13,605 bases of DNA from an uncultured Ruminococcus sp. Lineage in GTDB: Bacteria > Bacillota > Clostridia > Oscillospirales > Ruminococcaceae. This document shows, piece after piece, positions 7,460 to 13,605 of this stretch (positions within the stretch are counted from its first letter, which is position 1; each line of letters starts with the position of its first letter). The stretch is taken from NCBI GenBank assembly GCA_900543105.1, contig UQQA01000067.1, positions 1 through 13,605 on the forward strand, written 5' to 3'. A program made the translations under genes and the position numbers. The notes beneath the pieces were generated by a model, which did no database searches, was not told where the DNA came from, and worked only from the letters and a program-made list of their open reading frames with translations.

Positions 7460-7502
7460 TTATTCTGATCCTTTCAGATATTGAATTTACCCCATTTAGT
7501 TT

Positions 7503-7531
7503 ATTATACAACAACTCCGGCTTATTTTCAA
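7503..7531 (-). promoter_or_regulatory. Promoter for the 186-residue membrane protein gene
   Basis: On the minus strand, TTGAAA (7531-7526) is followed after 17 bases by a perfect TATAAT (7508-7503). The leader to ATG 7459 would be about 35-40 nt. It lies in the 139-bp divergent spacer shared with the plus-strand gene at 7599. Confidence 0.7.
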
Positions 7532-7598
7532 TATCTGGCACAAATATTTTTTGACGATATTCAAATAATATAAACACGGGGTTTGCAGAGGTATTGAA

Positions 7599-8027
7599 AT
7601 GACTGACAAAGAAAAGCTTTTGACCGCTGTTTTGCAGAATTCCGAAATGGGCTCGTCGGCGATTCGGCAGATATTCCCCTCTGTGCGGAACGATTCGCTG
7701 CGCACGGAGCTTCGCCGCCAGCTTTCGGAATATGAAAAACAGCATAACACGGTTTGCCGTCAGATGCAGGTGCTTCACATGAAGGGAAAGCCTGTCTCTC
7801 CTGCCGCAAAGGCAATGGGAAGCATCAGCATTGCTGTAAAGACCGCATCGGACAGCTCATCACAGCACCTTGCGGAAATGCTCATTCAGGGAACGAATAT
7901 GGGTGTGATCAACATCAACAAGGCTCTCAACTCCGCAAAGGAGATATCGGGCAGCCTAAAAAATGAAACCAAACAGCTTCTCGCCAAGGAGCAGCAGTAT
8001 ATCGACAGACTTAAAGCATACCTTTAA
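7599..8027 (+). CDS. Uncharacterised 142-residue helical-bundle protein
   Basis: A soluble, mostly alpha-helical protein with no signal peptide or membrane segment. It appears to be four helices separated by turns: about 3-23, 31-60 (rich in Arg/Gln/Glu), 66-100 (SPAAKAMGSISIAVKTA, then HLAEMLIQG) and 105-142. The C-terminal pattern HLAEMLIQGTNMGVI followed by a Lys/Glu/Gln-rich last helix resembles a widespread clostridial family of about 140-residue proteins of unknown function; this is from memory and unverified. A ferritin-like bundle is possible, but I see no clear pair of ExxH metal motifs. AGAGG at 7587-7591 is 7 bases before the ATG. The promoter is uncertain: TATAAA at 7569-7574 lacks a good -35. 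The gene is single and ends at its own strong terminator. Confidence 0.75.
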   Translation: MTDKEKLLTAVLQNSEMGSSAIRQIFPSVRNDSLRTELRRQLSEYEKQHNTVCRQMQVLHMKGKPVSPAAKAMGSISIAVKTASDSSSQHLAEMLIQGTNMGVININKALNSAKEISGSLKNETKQLLAKEQQYIDRLKAYL

Positions 8028-8031
8028 AAAG

Positions 8032-8075
8032 AAAACGCTGTACGGCTCTTTTCACATTGCCGTACAGCGTTTTTT
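8032..8075. terminator. Strong intrinsic terminator, 15-bp stem, probably bidirectional
   Basis: AAAACGCTGTACGGC (8032-8046) pairs perfectly with GCCGTACAGCGTTTT (8059-8073) around a 12-base loop, and the plus-strand transcript ends in six T (8070-8075). On the minus strand the stem is followed by TTTTCTTTTT, so it can also stop transcripts leaving the V-type ATPase operon after the palindrome at 8076-8234. Confidence 0.9.
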
Positions 8076-8234
8076 ATACTAATTCTCGATCGTTCTATAG
8101 ACAAAATCGACAGATAGAATAAGTTCAGTCAAGGAAAGCGACCGCAGACAGGCTGTCGCCTGACAAGGGAGCTTGACGCAGAATGAACTTATTATAGCCG
8201 AGAGTTTGTCTATAGGTTGATCAAGAATTAGTAT
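8076..8234. repeat. 159-bp long imperfect palindrome abutting the atpD stop codon
   Basis: Arms pair in register from the ends inward: 8076-8086 with 8224-8234 (ATACTAATTCT/AGAATTAGTAT), 8088-8091 with 8219-8222 (GATC), 8095-8105 with 8205-8215 (CTATAGACAAA/TTTGTCTATAG), 8118-8127 with 8184-8193 (AATAAGTTCA/TGAACTTATT), 8128-8133 with 8172-8177 (GTCAAG/CTTGAC) and 8138-8142 with 8155-8159 (GCGAC/GTCGC). The centre also holds an imperfect direct repeat: 8131-8148 against 8165-8182, both AAGG..AGC...CGCAGA-like. The right end shares its last T with the TAA stop of atpD, and the left end touches the T-tract of the terminator. There is no coding content. The end sequence ATACTAA/TTAGTAT is shared with the element at 4-105. 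It could be a MITE-like or REP-like repeat or a structured 3' UTR; copy number in the genome would decide. Confidence 0.7.
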
Positions 8235-8872
8235 TACTTTTTAACTCTGTATTTTGCACGTTTGCGCATTTTCTGCGCCTTGATGACTTTCATTCGTGAG
8301 AACTCCTCACGTTCCTTTTCGTCAAGGCTGCCCGAAATGTACTTTACCGTACTCTGATACTTCGGGATAACGATATTCTGGAGCGCATTTGCTCTCGTCT
8401 GCGTTTTTCTTATCGAATTCGTAAGACGGTAGATGCTGTTTTCAACTTCGGCAAGCGTTACCGTCATTTCCTTTACCCTGACGAAGCTGATATAAGCCTT
8501 GTCAACGTTGCTGTCGGTATTCAAAAAGCCATAATCGAGCGAAAGCTTCTTTTTTTCGACCGAAAGCTTCGGAAGCTCGCAGCCCATTACGCTTCGGTAA
8601 GAAACGCTGACCGTATTTTCAACGGGCATACCCTCGGCGATATTTTCAACAACGCCGTGCGTGATATTCGCCATCTGGAGTGCGGAATACGCCTCGATAT
8701 AGGTCACGCCGATGCTCTCACGCAGTTCTTTCGCCGTATCGACCATCTGCATAAGCTCACGGATAAGGATATTTCTCTTTTTGTCGAGAAGCTCATAGCC
8801 AAGCTGTGCGAGCGCAAGCGATTTCTGCATATTAAGCAGGTTGCCTTTGGTGGGGAAAACCTGTTCAGCCAT
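8234..8872 (-). CDS. atpD: V/A-type ATP synthase subunit D (central rotor stalk)
   Basis: This 212-residue subunit is of normal family length. D forms the long coiled-coil shaft that turns inside the A3B3 hexamer and couples ATP turnover to ion movement. Visible hallmarks are the N-terminal helix starting PTKGNLLNMQKSLALAQ (about 7-23), the KKRNILIRELM segment (about 32-42), and the C-terminal helix with NSIRKTQTRANALQNIVIP (about 152-170), which includes the RANAL motif. The tail is very basic (KAQKMRKRAKYRVKK). Start ATG 8872 has an excellent AAAGGAGG about 8 bases upstream, in the 30-bp gap after atpB. It is the last gene of the visible operon, and its stop codon sits at the edge of the long palindrome. 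Also named ntpD in the Enterococcus scheme. Confidence 0.97.
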   Translation of the reverse strand: MAEQVFPTKGNLLNMQKSLALAQLGYELLDKKRNILIRELMQMVDTAKELRESIGVTYIEAYSALQMANITHGVVENIAEGMPVENTVSVSYRSVMGCELPKLSVEKKKLSLDYGFLNTDSNVDKAYISFVRVKEMTVTLAEVENSIYRLTNSIRKTQTRANALQNIVIPKYQSTVKYISGSLDEKEREEFSRMKVIKAQKMRKRAKYRVKK

Positions 8873-8902
8873 TCCGACCGCCTCCTTTCGTTTCTTTCTG
8901 CA

Positions 8903-10297
8903 TTATTGGAACAATTCTTCCGCTTTGTCGTTGTATTTTTCTTCGAGAAGCTTTTCGTCCACACGGTCAAGAGCGGACTTGGGCAGGAGCGAAAGCAGAT
9001 TCCAGCCGAGATCGAGGGTTTCATCGATAGAACGGTTCTCCTCTTCGCCCTGTGAAACGAAATATTTCTCAAACATACGTCCGAAGCGCATATACGCTTT
9101 ATCCAATTCGGAAAGCTCGTCCTCACCGATTACAGAGGCAAGCGCTCTTGCGTCGCTTACCTTTGCATAAGCGGCAAAAAGCTGGTTGGAAACTGCCGAG
9201 TGGTCGGCTCTTGTATAGCCTTCGCCGATGCCGTCCTTCATAAGACGTGAAAGTGACGGAAGGACTGAGATAGGCGGATAAACGCCCGACTGTTCAAGTC
9301 CTCTGTCAAGAACTATCTGACCCTCTGTGATATAACCCGTAAGGTCAGGAACAGGGTGAGTGATATCATCGTTCGGCATTGTGAGGATAGGTATCTGCGT
9401 GATAGAACCCTCCGAGCCGTTGATAACGCCTGCACGTTCATATATTGAAGCAAGGTCGGAATAAAGGTATCCGGGATAACCCTTTCTTGCAGGAATTTCT
9501 CCCTTTGATGAGGAGAACTCACGGACAGCTTCGGCATAAGAAGTCATATCCGTAAGGATAACGAGGATATGCATATTCTTTTCATACGCAAGATATTCTG
9601 CTGCTGTGAGCGCACATCTCGGCGTAAGGATTCTCTCGATGATAGGGTCGTTCGAGAGGTTGAGGAACATTACAACTCGCTGGAGAACGCCGCTTTCCTC
9701 AAAGCTTCTGCGGAAGTAGTCGGCAACGTCGTTCTTAACACCCATTGCTGCAAAAACGACAGCGAAGCCCTGACCGTTATCTTCGGCTATCTTAGCCTGA
9801 CGAACGATCTGAACGGCAAGCTTATTGTGCGAAAGACCCGAACCCGAGAAGATAGGGAGCTTCTGACCTCTGATAAGCGTCATGAGCGCATCGATAGAGG
9901 AGATACCCGTGTTGATATAGTTTCTCGGATATGTACGGGAAACGGGGTTGAGCGGGTGACCGTTGATATCGGCTGTCTTTTCGGGGAAGATATCTCCGAG
10001 ACCGTCGATAGGTTTTCCTGCGCCGCTGAAAACTCTGCCGAGAATTTCGCCCGAAAGTGCAAGCTCCATCGGCTTTCCCGTGAACTTTGTGCGTGTATTG
10101 GTCATTGAAAGTCCCTTTGTACCCTCAAAGACCTGAAGAACGACCCGCTTGCCCGAGATCTCAACAACTCGTCCAAGTCGCTGTGTGCCGTCATCAAGAC
10201 GAATTTCAACGACTTCATCAAACGAAGCATTGTCAACATTATCGAGGACAACAAGAGGTCCGTTAATTTCTTTCAATCCTACATACTGTAAGCCCAT
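8903..10297 (-). CDS. atpB: V/A-type ATP synthase subunit B (non-catalytic)
   Basis: At 464 residues this is the regulatory partner of A in the A3B3 head. The N-terminal beta-barrel begins GLKEINGPLVVLDN. The nucleotide-fold region has the degenerate P-loop position GQKLPIFSGSGLSHN (about 144-158), with Ser-Gly-Leu-Ser in place of GKT, as expected for a subunit that does not hydrolyse ATP. TDMTSYAEAVREFS, GYPGYLYSDLASIYERAG and GSITQIPILTMPNDD are diagnostic for B. An in-frame TTG 21 bases upstream is open, but ATG 10297 has AGGAGGT about 8-9 bases before it and fits family N-termini. That ATG lies one base after the TGA stop of atpA, and the Shine-Dalgarno is inside atpA, so translation of A and B is probably coupled, matching their equal stoichiometry. 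Also called ntpB. Confidence 0.97.
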   Translation of the reverse strand: MGLQYVGLKEINGPLVVLDNVDNASFDEVVEIRLDDGTQRLGRVVEISGKRVVLQVFEGTKGLSMTNTRTKFTGKPMELALSGEILGRVFSGAGKPIDGLGDIFPEKTADINGHPLNPVSRTYPRNYINTGISSIDALMTLIRGQKLPIFSGSGLSHNKLAVQIVRQAKIAEDNGQGFAVVFAAMGVKNDVADYFRRSFEESGVLQRVVMFLNLSNDPIIERILTPRCALTAAEYLAYEKNMHILVILTDMTSYAEAVREFSSSKGEIPARKGYPGYLYSDLASIYERAGVINGSEGSITQIPILTMPNDDITHPVPDLTGYITEGQIVLDRGLEQSGVYPPISVLPSLSRLMKDGIGEGYTRADHSAVSNQLFAAYAKVSDARALASVIGEDELSELDKAYMRFGRMFEKYFVSQGEEENRSIDETLDLGWNLLSLLPKSALDRVDEKLLEEKYNDKAEELFQ

Positions 10298-10298
10298 A

Positions 10299-12056
10299 TC
10301 AGACGACCTCCTGAACAAGTTTCTTTATTCCCTGCTCGATCTCAACGTTCAGCAGGCGGAACATTTCGGGTTTATCGTTAGGTATATCGTATTTTACCTT
10401 AATGACCTTTTCAAAAAGTCCCGTTTCAAGAAGAGCTGCGGCAGTTACGCCTGAAGCGACAGCTTTTTTCGACTCTTCGTAAAGGCAGAGTATAGCTTTC
10501 ATCATAAGGTACTGCTTTTCAAGCGGAACATAGGTATCGTCCTTATGATAAGCGTTCTGCTGCAAAAATCCGACACGGACAACACGTGCGATCTCGATGA
10601 TAAGCTTCTGGTCTTCGGGAAGAACGTCCGAACCGATAAGCTTTACGATCTCCATAAGCTTGTTTTCTTCGTGGAGTATCTTGGTTATCTCAAGACGGCA
10701 CTTCATAAATTCGGGGTTGACGTTTTCCTCGTAGTATTCGCTGAGGTCGTCCATATACTCCGAATAACTGTCGTTCCAGTTGATAGCAGGATAATGACGT
10801 GCATAAGCAAGAGCCTTGTCGAGCGCCCAGAAGCATCTTACGAAACGCTTTGTGTTCTGCGTAACAGGCTCGGAGAAGTCCGAACCCTGCGGAGATACCG
10901 CACCGATGATAGTAACGGAACCCTCCGAACCGTTGAGGCTGCGGACGTAGCCTGCACGTTCGTAGAATTCGGAAATTCTTGACGGAAGATATGCCGGGAA
11001 ACCTTCTTCGGCAGGCATTTCTTCAAGTCTGCCGCTTATTTCACGGAGAGCCTCCGCCCAACGTGAGGTCGAGTCAGCCATAATTGCGATATGATAACCC
11101 ATATCACGGTAATATTCCGCAAGTGTGATGCCCGTATATATCGAAGCTTCACGGGCAGCAACAGGCATATTCGATGTATTTGCGATAAGTACGGTCCTGT
11201 CGGTAAGAGCCTTTCCCGTTCTCGGGTCAACGAGCTCGGAGAATTCTTCAAGAACCTGCGTCATTTCGTTTCCGCGCTCGCCGCAGCCGATATAAACGAT
11301 GATATCAGCATCGCACCATTTTGCAAGCTGGTGCTGTGTCATAGTTTTGCCCGTGCCGAAGCCGCCAGGTATAGCAGCCGTGCCGCCCTTTGCTATCGGG
11401 AGAACGGTATCGATAACACGCTGACCCGTGATAAGCGGCTTATTTATCGGCAGACGGTCAGCAAAAGGACGAGCCTGCTTGATAGGCCATTTCTGGCAGA
11501 GCGTAAGCTCGACCTCCGTGCCATCTTCCTTTTTAAGCTTTGCTACAACGTCATTTATTCTGTAGTCGCCGTTTTCAGCGACCCAAGTGATCTCGCCCTT
11601 TAAATAAGGCGAAAGCATACATCTATGCTCGATAACGGGTGTTTCGGGGCAAACGGCGTAGATATCTCCGCCCTTTATGCTGTCCCCGACCTTTACCTTC
11701 ATTGTAACGCTGTATTTTTTCTCGGTATCGAGGGAGGAAACCGTACTTCCCTCACCGATGAATGCGCCACTGATCTCTTCAAGCTTTTTCAGCGGACGTT
11801 CGATACCGTCGAATATATTCGAGATGATTCCCGGACCCAGAACTGCGGACATCGGCATTCCGCTGCCCGTTACGGGTTCGCCCGGTTTCAGTCCCGTTGT
11901 TGATTCATAGACCTGTATAGTGGTTTCTTCGCTTGACATATTGATAACTTCGCCGACAAGCTTCTTTGCGCCGACATATACCATTTCAAGCATGGAGAAA
12001 TCCGTTGTGTCCTTGACCTTTACAACAGGGCCGTTAATGGAAAAAACTGTATTCAA
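10299..12056 (-). CDS. atpA: V/A-type ATP synthase subunit A (catalytic)
   Basis: This 585-residue catalytic subunit binds and turns over ATP in the A3B3 head. Domains in order are an N-terminal barrel (about 1-68), the bulge domain special to A subunits (about 110-190, with GDSIKGGDIYAVCPE), the nucleotide-binding domain, and a C-terminal helical domain. The Walker A motif GGFGTGKT is at 231-238, the catalytic GER with E260 in GCGERGNEM, DPRTGK at 278-282, NTSNMPVAARE at 293-303 and DSTSRWAEALREISGR at 328-343. The start is TTG at 12056, with GGGGAGGA about 7 bases upstream; the first ATG is 21 codons in and would remove the first barrel strands, so TTG is favoured. It follows atpE by 14 bp and precedes atpB by one base. 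Also called ntpA. Confidence 0.97.
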   Translation of the reverse strand: MNTVFSINGPVVKVKDTTDFSMLEMVYVGAKKLVGEVINMSSEETTIQVYESTTGLKPGEPVTGSGMPMSAVLGPGIISNIFDGIERPLKKLEEISGAFIGEGSTVSSLDTEKKYSVTMKVKVGDSIKGGDIYAVCPETPVIEHRCMLSPYLKGEITWVAENGDYRINDVVAKLKKEDGTEVELTLCQKWPIKQARPFADRLPINKPLITGQRVIDTVLPIAKGGTAAIPGGFGTGKTMTQHQLAKWCDADIIVYIGCGERGNEMTQVLEEFSELVDPRTGKALTDRTVLIANTSNMPVAAREASIYTGITLAEYYRDMGYHIAIMADSTSRWAEALREISGRLEEMPAEEGFPAYLPSRISEFYERAGYVRSLNGSEGSVTIIGAVSPQGSDFSEPVTQNTKRFVRCFWALDKALAYARHYPAINWNDSYSEYMDDLSEYYEENVNPEFMKCRLEITKILHEENKLMEIVKLIGSDVLPEDQKLIIEIARVVRVGFLQQNAYHKDDTYVPLEKQYLMMKAILCLYEESKKAVASGVTAAALLETGLFEKVIKVKYDIPNDKPEMFRLLNVEIEQGIKKLVQEVV

Positions 12057-12070
12057 TCCTATTCCTCCCC

Positions 12071-12658
12071 TTATTCCGCAAAGGCGTTGCTGCTGACGAA
12101 CAGGCTCTTCTGCTCCTCGACCGCAAGGTCAAAGGTCTTGTCGATGATAGTGCCCTTTTCCTTGGAATAAACGGAAAAACCGCCTAACTTTATCGAGCTG
12201 TCGGGAATGAATGAAACATCATCTGCCTTGACGACCTTTTTGAGAACGTCGGCAAGCTTCATATCATCGGGTGCAAGACGTATCTCCGAGCCTTTTCCGA
12301 CATTAAGAACGAGCAGCTTTTTGATAAGCGTATCGGCATAAGCGTTAGTGGAACGGTATTCCGAAAGCTTTTCTTCAACCTTGGAAAAAACCTTGTCGGA
12401 AAGTTCCTCACGGCAGCGCAGAACGCTCTTTTTCATTTCAAGTTCAGCCTTCGAGATATCACGGACATATTTATTTCCACTTTTCTTTCTGCTTGAATTC
12501 ATATATTTATCGGCAGCTTCTTCGGATTCCTCCTCGGCAGCGGAAAGAATACTTTTCTTCGTGCTTTCAGCATCATCAAGAATAGCCGAAACCTTTTCGT
12601 CGATCTCATCATTGACGGCGCAGATGAATTTCTGCAGCTTCTCATTTTCTGTACTCAT
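12071..12658 (-). CDS. atpE: V/A-type ATP synthase subunit E (peripheral stalk)
   Basis: This 195-residue peripheral stalk subunit holds the A3B3 head against rotation. Residues about 1-100 form a long charged alpha-helix rich in Glu/Lys/Ala (DEIDEKVSAILDDAE, then AAEEESEEAADKY), typical of the stator coiled coil. The C-terminal globular part (about 105-190) has IRLAPDD and GGFSVYSKEKGTIIDKTFD, which match the conserved GG...D.TF region of the family. An in-frame TTG at 12682 overlaps the end of atpF, but ATG 12658 follows GGAAGGA by about 10 bases and is the better start. Its usual coiled-coil partner (the small G/H stalk subunit) is not found in the window. Also called ntpE. Confidence 0.93.
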   Translation of the reverse strand: MSTENEKLQKFICAVNDEIDEKVSAILDDAESTKKSILSAAEEESEEAADKYMNSSRKKSGNKYVRDISKAELEMKKSVLRCREELSDKVFSKVEEKLSEYRSTNAYADTLIKKLLVLNVGKGSEIRLAPDDMKLADVLKKVVKADDVSFIPDSSIKLGGFSVYSKEKGTIIDKTFDLAVEEQKSLFVSSNAFAE

Positions 12659-12678
12659 ATTAAAAAATCCTTCCAAAA

Positions 12679-12987
12679 TCAAAGCTTCAATCCGATCGCG
12701 GATTCAATATACTTAGAAATATTCTCGGTAACATTTGAAGTGGCGTGTCGGTCGGGAACTTCAACAATAAGCGGTGATCTGCGGTTGAGCTTCAGATCGT
12801 AGACAAGCTCCTGACAAAGGCGGACAAGCTTCTCCGTCATAAGAATAACGGCGATCTCCTTGTTGTCCATTGCCGCAAGGAGCGTTTTCTTGACCTCGGC
12901 AGGCTCGTGAACGACAACGCCCTCGATGCCTGCAAGGCGCATTCCCATCTGGGTATCAACATTATCGCTTATAAGATAAAGACGCAT
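12679..12987 (-). CDS. atpF: V/A-type ATP synthase subunit F (central stalk)
   Basis: At 102 residues this is the expected size for subunit F, which caps the D shaft and links rotation to the membrane part (called NtpG in Enterococcus). The sequence opens with a Rossmann-like strand MRLYLISDN, then MGMRLAGIEGVVV. The middle strand IAVILMTEKL and the region SPLIVEVPD at about 71-79 are typical of F; the last helix is VTENISKYIESAIG. AAAGGAGG about 10 bases before the ATG gives a clear start. It lies 30 bp after the K gene and 20 bp before atpE. Confidence 0.93.
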   Translation of the reverse strand: MRLYLISDNVDTQMGMRLAGIEGVVVHEPAEVKKTLLAAMDNKEIAVILMTEKLVRLCQELVYDLKLNRRSPLIVEVPDRHATSNVTENISKYIESAIGLKL

Positions 12988-13017
12988 ACTGTACGTCCTC
13001 CTTTCCGCCGCAGAAAC

Positions 13018-13485
13018 TCAGATAAAGAGCATAAGAAGTGCTACTACGAAGCCGTAAAGTGCGCAGGCCTCACCGAGAGCTGCGAAGATAAGTGCGTTTG
13101 AGAATGTCTTAGGATTCTCGCTTACTGCACCGATAGCTGCAGGAGCTGCTGCTGCGATAGCGATACCGCCGCCGATAGCGCCAAGACCGACTGCAAGTGC
13201 AGATGCTATGTAGAGAAGTCCGCTCGTATCGGAGCTGCTGTCCTCTGCTGTGTCGGCTTCTTCTGTAACTGCTGTTGCAGCTGCTGCGTCAGGTTCGCTT
13301 TCGGCATAAGCCTTCATTCCGAAAGGAAGTGCAGCGCAGATGAGCATTACTGCGAAGAAAGAGCAGATATTAGCGGCAAAAGCCTTTTTGAGGGACTGTT
13401 CGCCCTTTTTCTTCTTGATAGCCACAACAACGGGTACAAAAAGAAGTGCAAGTACAACTGCGGGAAGTAAAAAAGCATACAACAT
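13018..13485 (-). CDS. ntpK: V/A-type ATP synthase subunit K/c (membrane rotor proteolipid)
   Basis: A 155-residue membrane rotor subunit. TM1 is about 2-23; a basic loop IKKKKGEQSLKKA follows, then TM2 about 36-57, an acidic Ala/Thr/Ser-rich loop of about 35 residues (61-90), TM3 about 91-120 (GLGAIGGGIAIAAAAPAA) and TM4 about 130-155 (FAALGEACALYGF). E139 in TM4 is the expected ion-carrying carboxylate. The first hairpin lacks any carboxylate and does not look like a copy of the second, unlike many duplicated V-type proteolipids. I see no Gln in TM3, and the residue after E139 is Ala and not Thr or Ser, so Na+ specificity is not supported; proton use is a guess. ATG 13485 with GGAGGAA 7 bases upstream is preferred over an in-frame TTG at 13500 that lies on the Shine-Dalgarno itself. 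It is the first visible gene of the operon. Confidence 0.92.
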   Translation of the reverse strand: MLYAFLLPAVVLALLFVPVVVAIKKKKGEQSLKKAFAANICSFFAVMLICAALPFGMKAYAESEPDAAAATAVTEEADTAEDSSSDTSGLLYIASALAVGLGAIGGGIAIAAAAPAAIGAVSENPKTFSNALIFAALGEACALYGFVVALLMLFI

Positions 13486-13605
13486 AATAAATTCCTCCAA
13501 AATTCTTTAGGGGTTCTCTAAAAACCGGAACACGAGCAAATTTTCGTTAAGACTTTGCGCAGCTTCAAGGCAGCGAAACGCAGTGTAATACTACGGAATA
13601 CATTC
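13486..13605. other. Noncoding stretch upstream of ntpK, possible interspersed repeat
   Basis: Beyond the ntpK ribosome binding site, no frame continues a recognisable V-ATPase subunit: on the minus strand the three frames meet stops in this stretch, and the longest open one would end at 13519-13517 with a peptide unlike subunit I. The sequence holds a GCAGC direct repeat on the plus strand (around 13559 and 13572) and no clear promoter. Subunits I and C are therefore either further upstream or elsewhere. Its style resembles an intergenic repeat of Ruminococcus-type genomes, which is recollection and not shown here. Confidence 0.35.

Noticed and set aside
7551..7574. TTGACG plus TATAAA as promoter for the gene at 7599
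   Set aside because: The spacing is only 12 bases, too short for a sigma-A promoter; TATAAA may be used with a poor -35, so no promoter is claimed.
7314..7815. Several minus-strand frames across the divergent spacer and the 142-residue gene
   Set aside because: They cross two promoters and real genes and show no coding character.
9569..10108. Long plus-strand frame opposite atpB, and similar ones opposite atpA (10545-10982, 11091-11603)
   Set aside because: They mirror highly conserved ATPase genes; the peptides are Arg/Val/Asp-rich shadows without family features.
10298..10318. TTG start for atpB inside atpA
   Set aside because: The added residues do not fit family N-termini, and AGGAGGT is placed for ATG 10297.
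12659..12682. TTG start for atpE overlapping atpF
   Set aside because: ATG 12658 has its own Shine-Dalgarno; the extension is not typical of subunit E.
13486..13500. TTG start for ntpK
   Set aside because: The TTG lies on the Shine-Dalgarno sequence of ATG 13485.
13517..13605. Partial minus-strand frame at the right edge as the 3' end of subunit I
   Set aside because: The roughly 28-residue peptide is basic and unlike the C-terminus of subunit I, and the region looks noncoding and repeat-like.

Overview
The window looks like chromosome from a Gram-positive anaerobe of the Clostridia, most likely a Ruminococcus-like gut or rumen member of the Oscillospiraceae. The grounds are purple-type Shine-Dalgarno sites (AGGAGG/GGAGG) before nearly every gene, sigma-A-like promoters (TTGACA/TATAAT), a bacterial V/A-type ATPase operon, a secreted GH5 cellulase-type enzyme with a BIG2 domain, and moderate GC with AT-rich spacers. 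The genus is inferred from gene content, not proven.

Left part (1-4113). A two-gene minus-strand transcription unit runs from a near-consensus promoter (3225-3253) through a GHL10-family lipoprotein (1526-3169) into a secreted GH5 glycoside hydrolase (133-1512). It ends in a small palindromic element (4-105) with perfect 13-bp terminal inverted repeats. Divergent to it, on the plus strand, two half-size TauE/SafE-type membrane permease genes overlap by ATGA (3360-3719, 3716-4084) and finish at a strong bidirectional terminator (4075-4112).

Middle part (4111-8075). A long minus-strand gene encodes a membrane-anchored sensor protein with an extracytoplasmic Cache-like region, a GGDEF domain and an EAL domain (c-di-GMP turnover), with its own extended -10 promoter. 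Upstream of it is a 186-residue membrane protein of unknown function. That gene is divergent from a 142-residue helical cytoplasmic protein of unknown function, which ends in a 15-bp-stem terminator.

Right part (8234-13485). Six minus-strand genes of a V/A-type ATP synthase/ATPase lie in the order K-F-E-A-B-D, with gaps of 1-30 bp. Subunits I and C are not in the window and would be expected upstream, beyond 13605. A is the catalytic subunit (intact P-loop), B the non-catalytic partner (degenerate P-loop), D and F form the central stalk, E the peripheral stalk, and K the membrane rotor proteolipid. K carries one carboxylate-bearing hairpin after an atypical N-terminal hairpin and an acidic loop. 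The operon's 3' end abuts a 159-bp long imperfect palindrome (8076-8234) whose ends match those of the element at 4-105 (ATACTAA...TTAGTAT).

I saw no phage, conjugative or defence system, CRISPR array, rRNA or tRNA. The least explained material is the pair of palindromic elements, a repeat-like noncoding stretch at the right edge, the split permease pair and the unusual K subunit.
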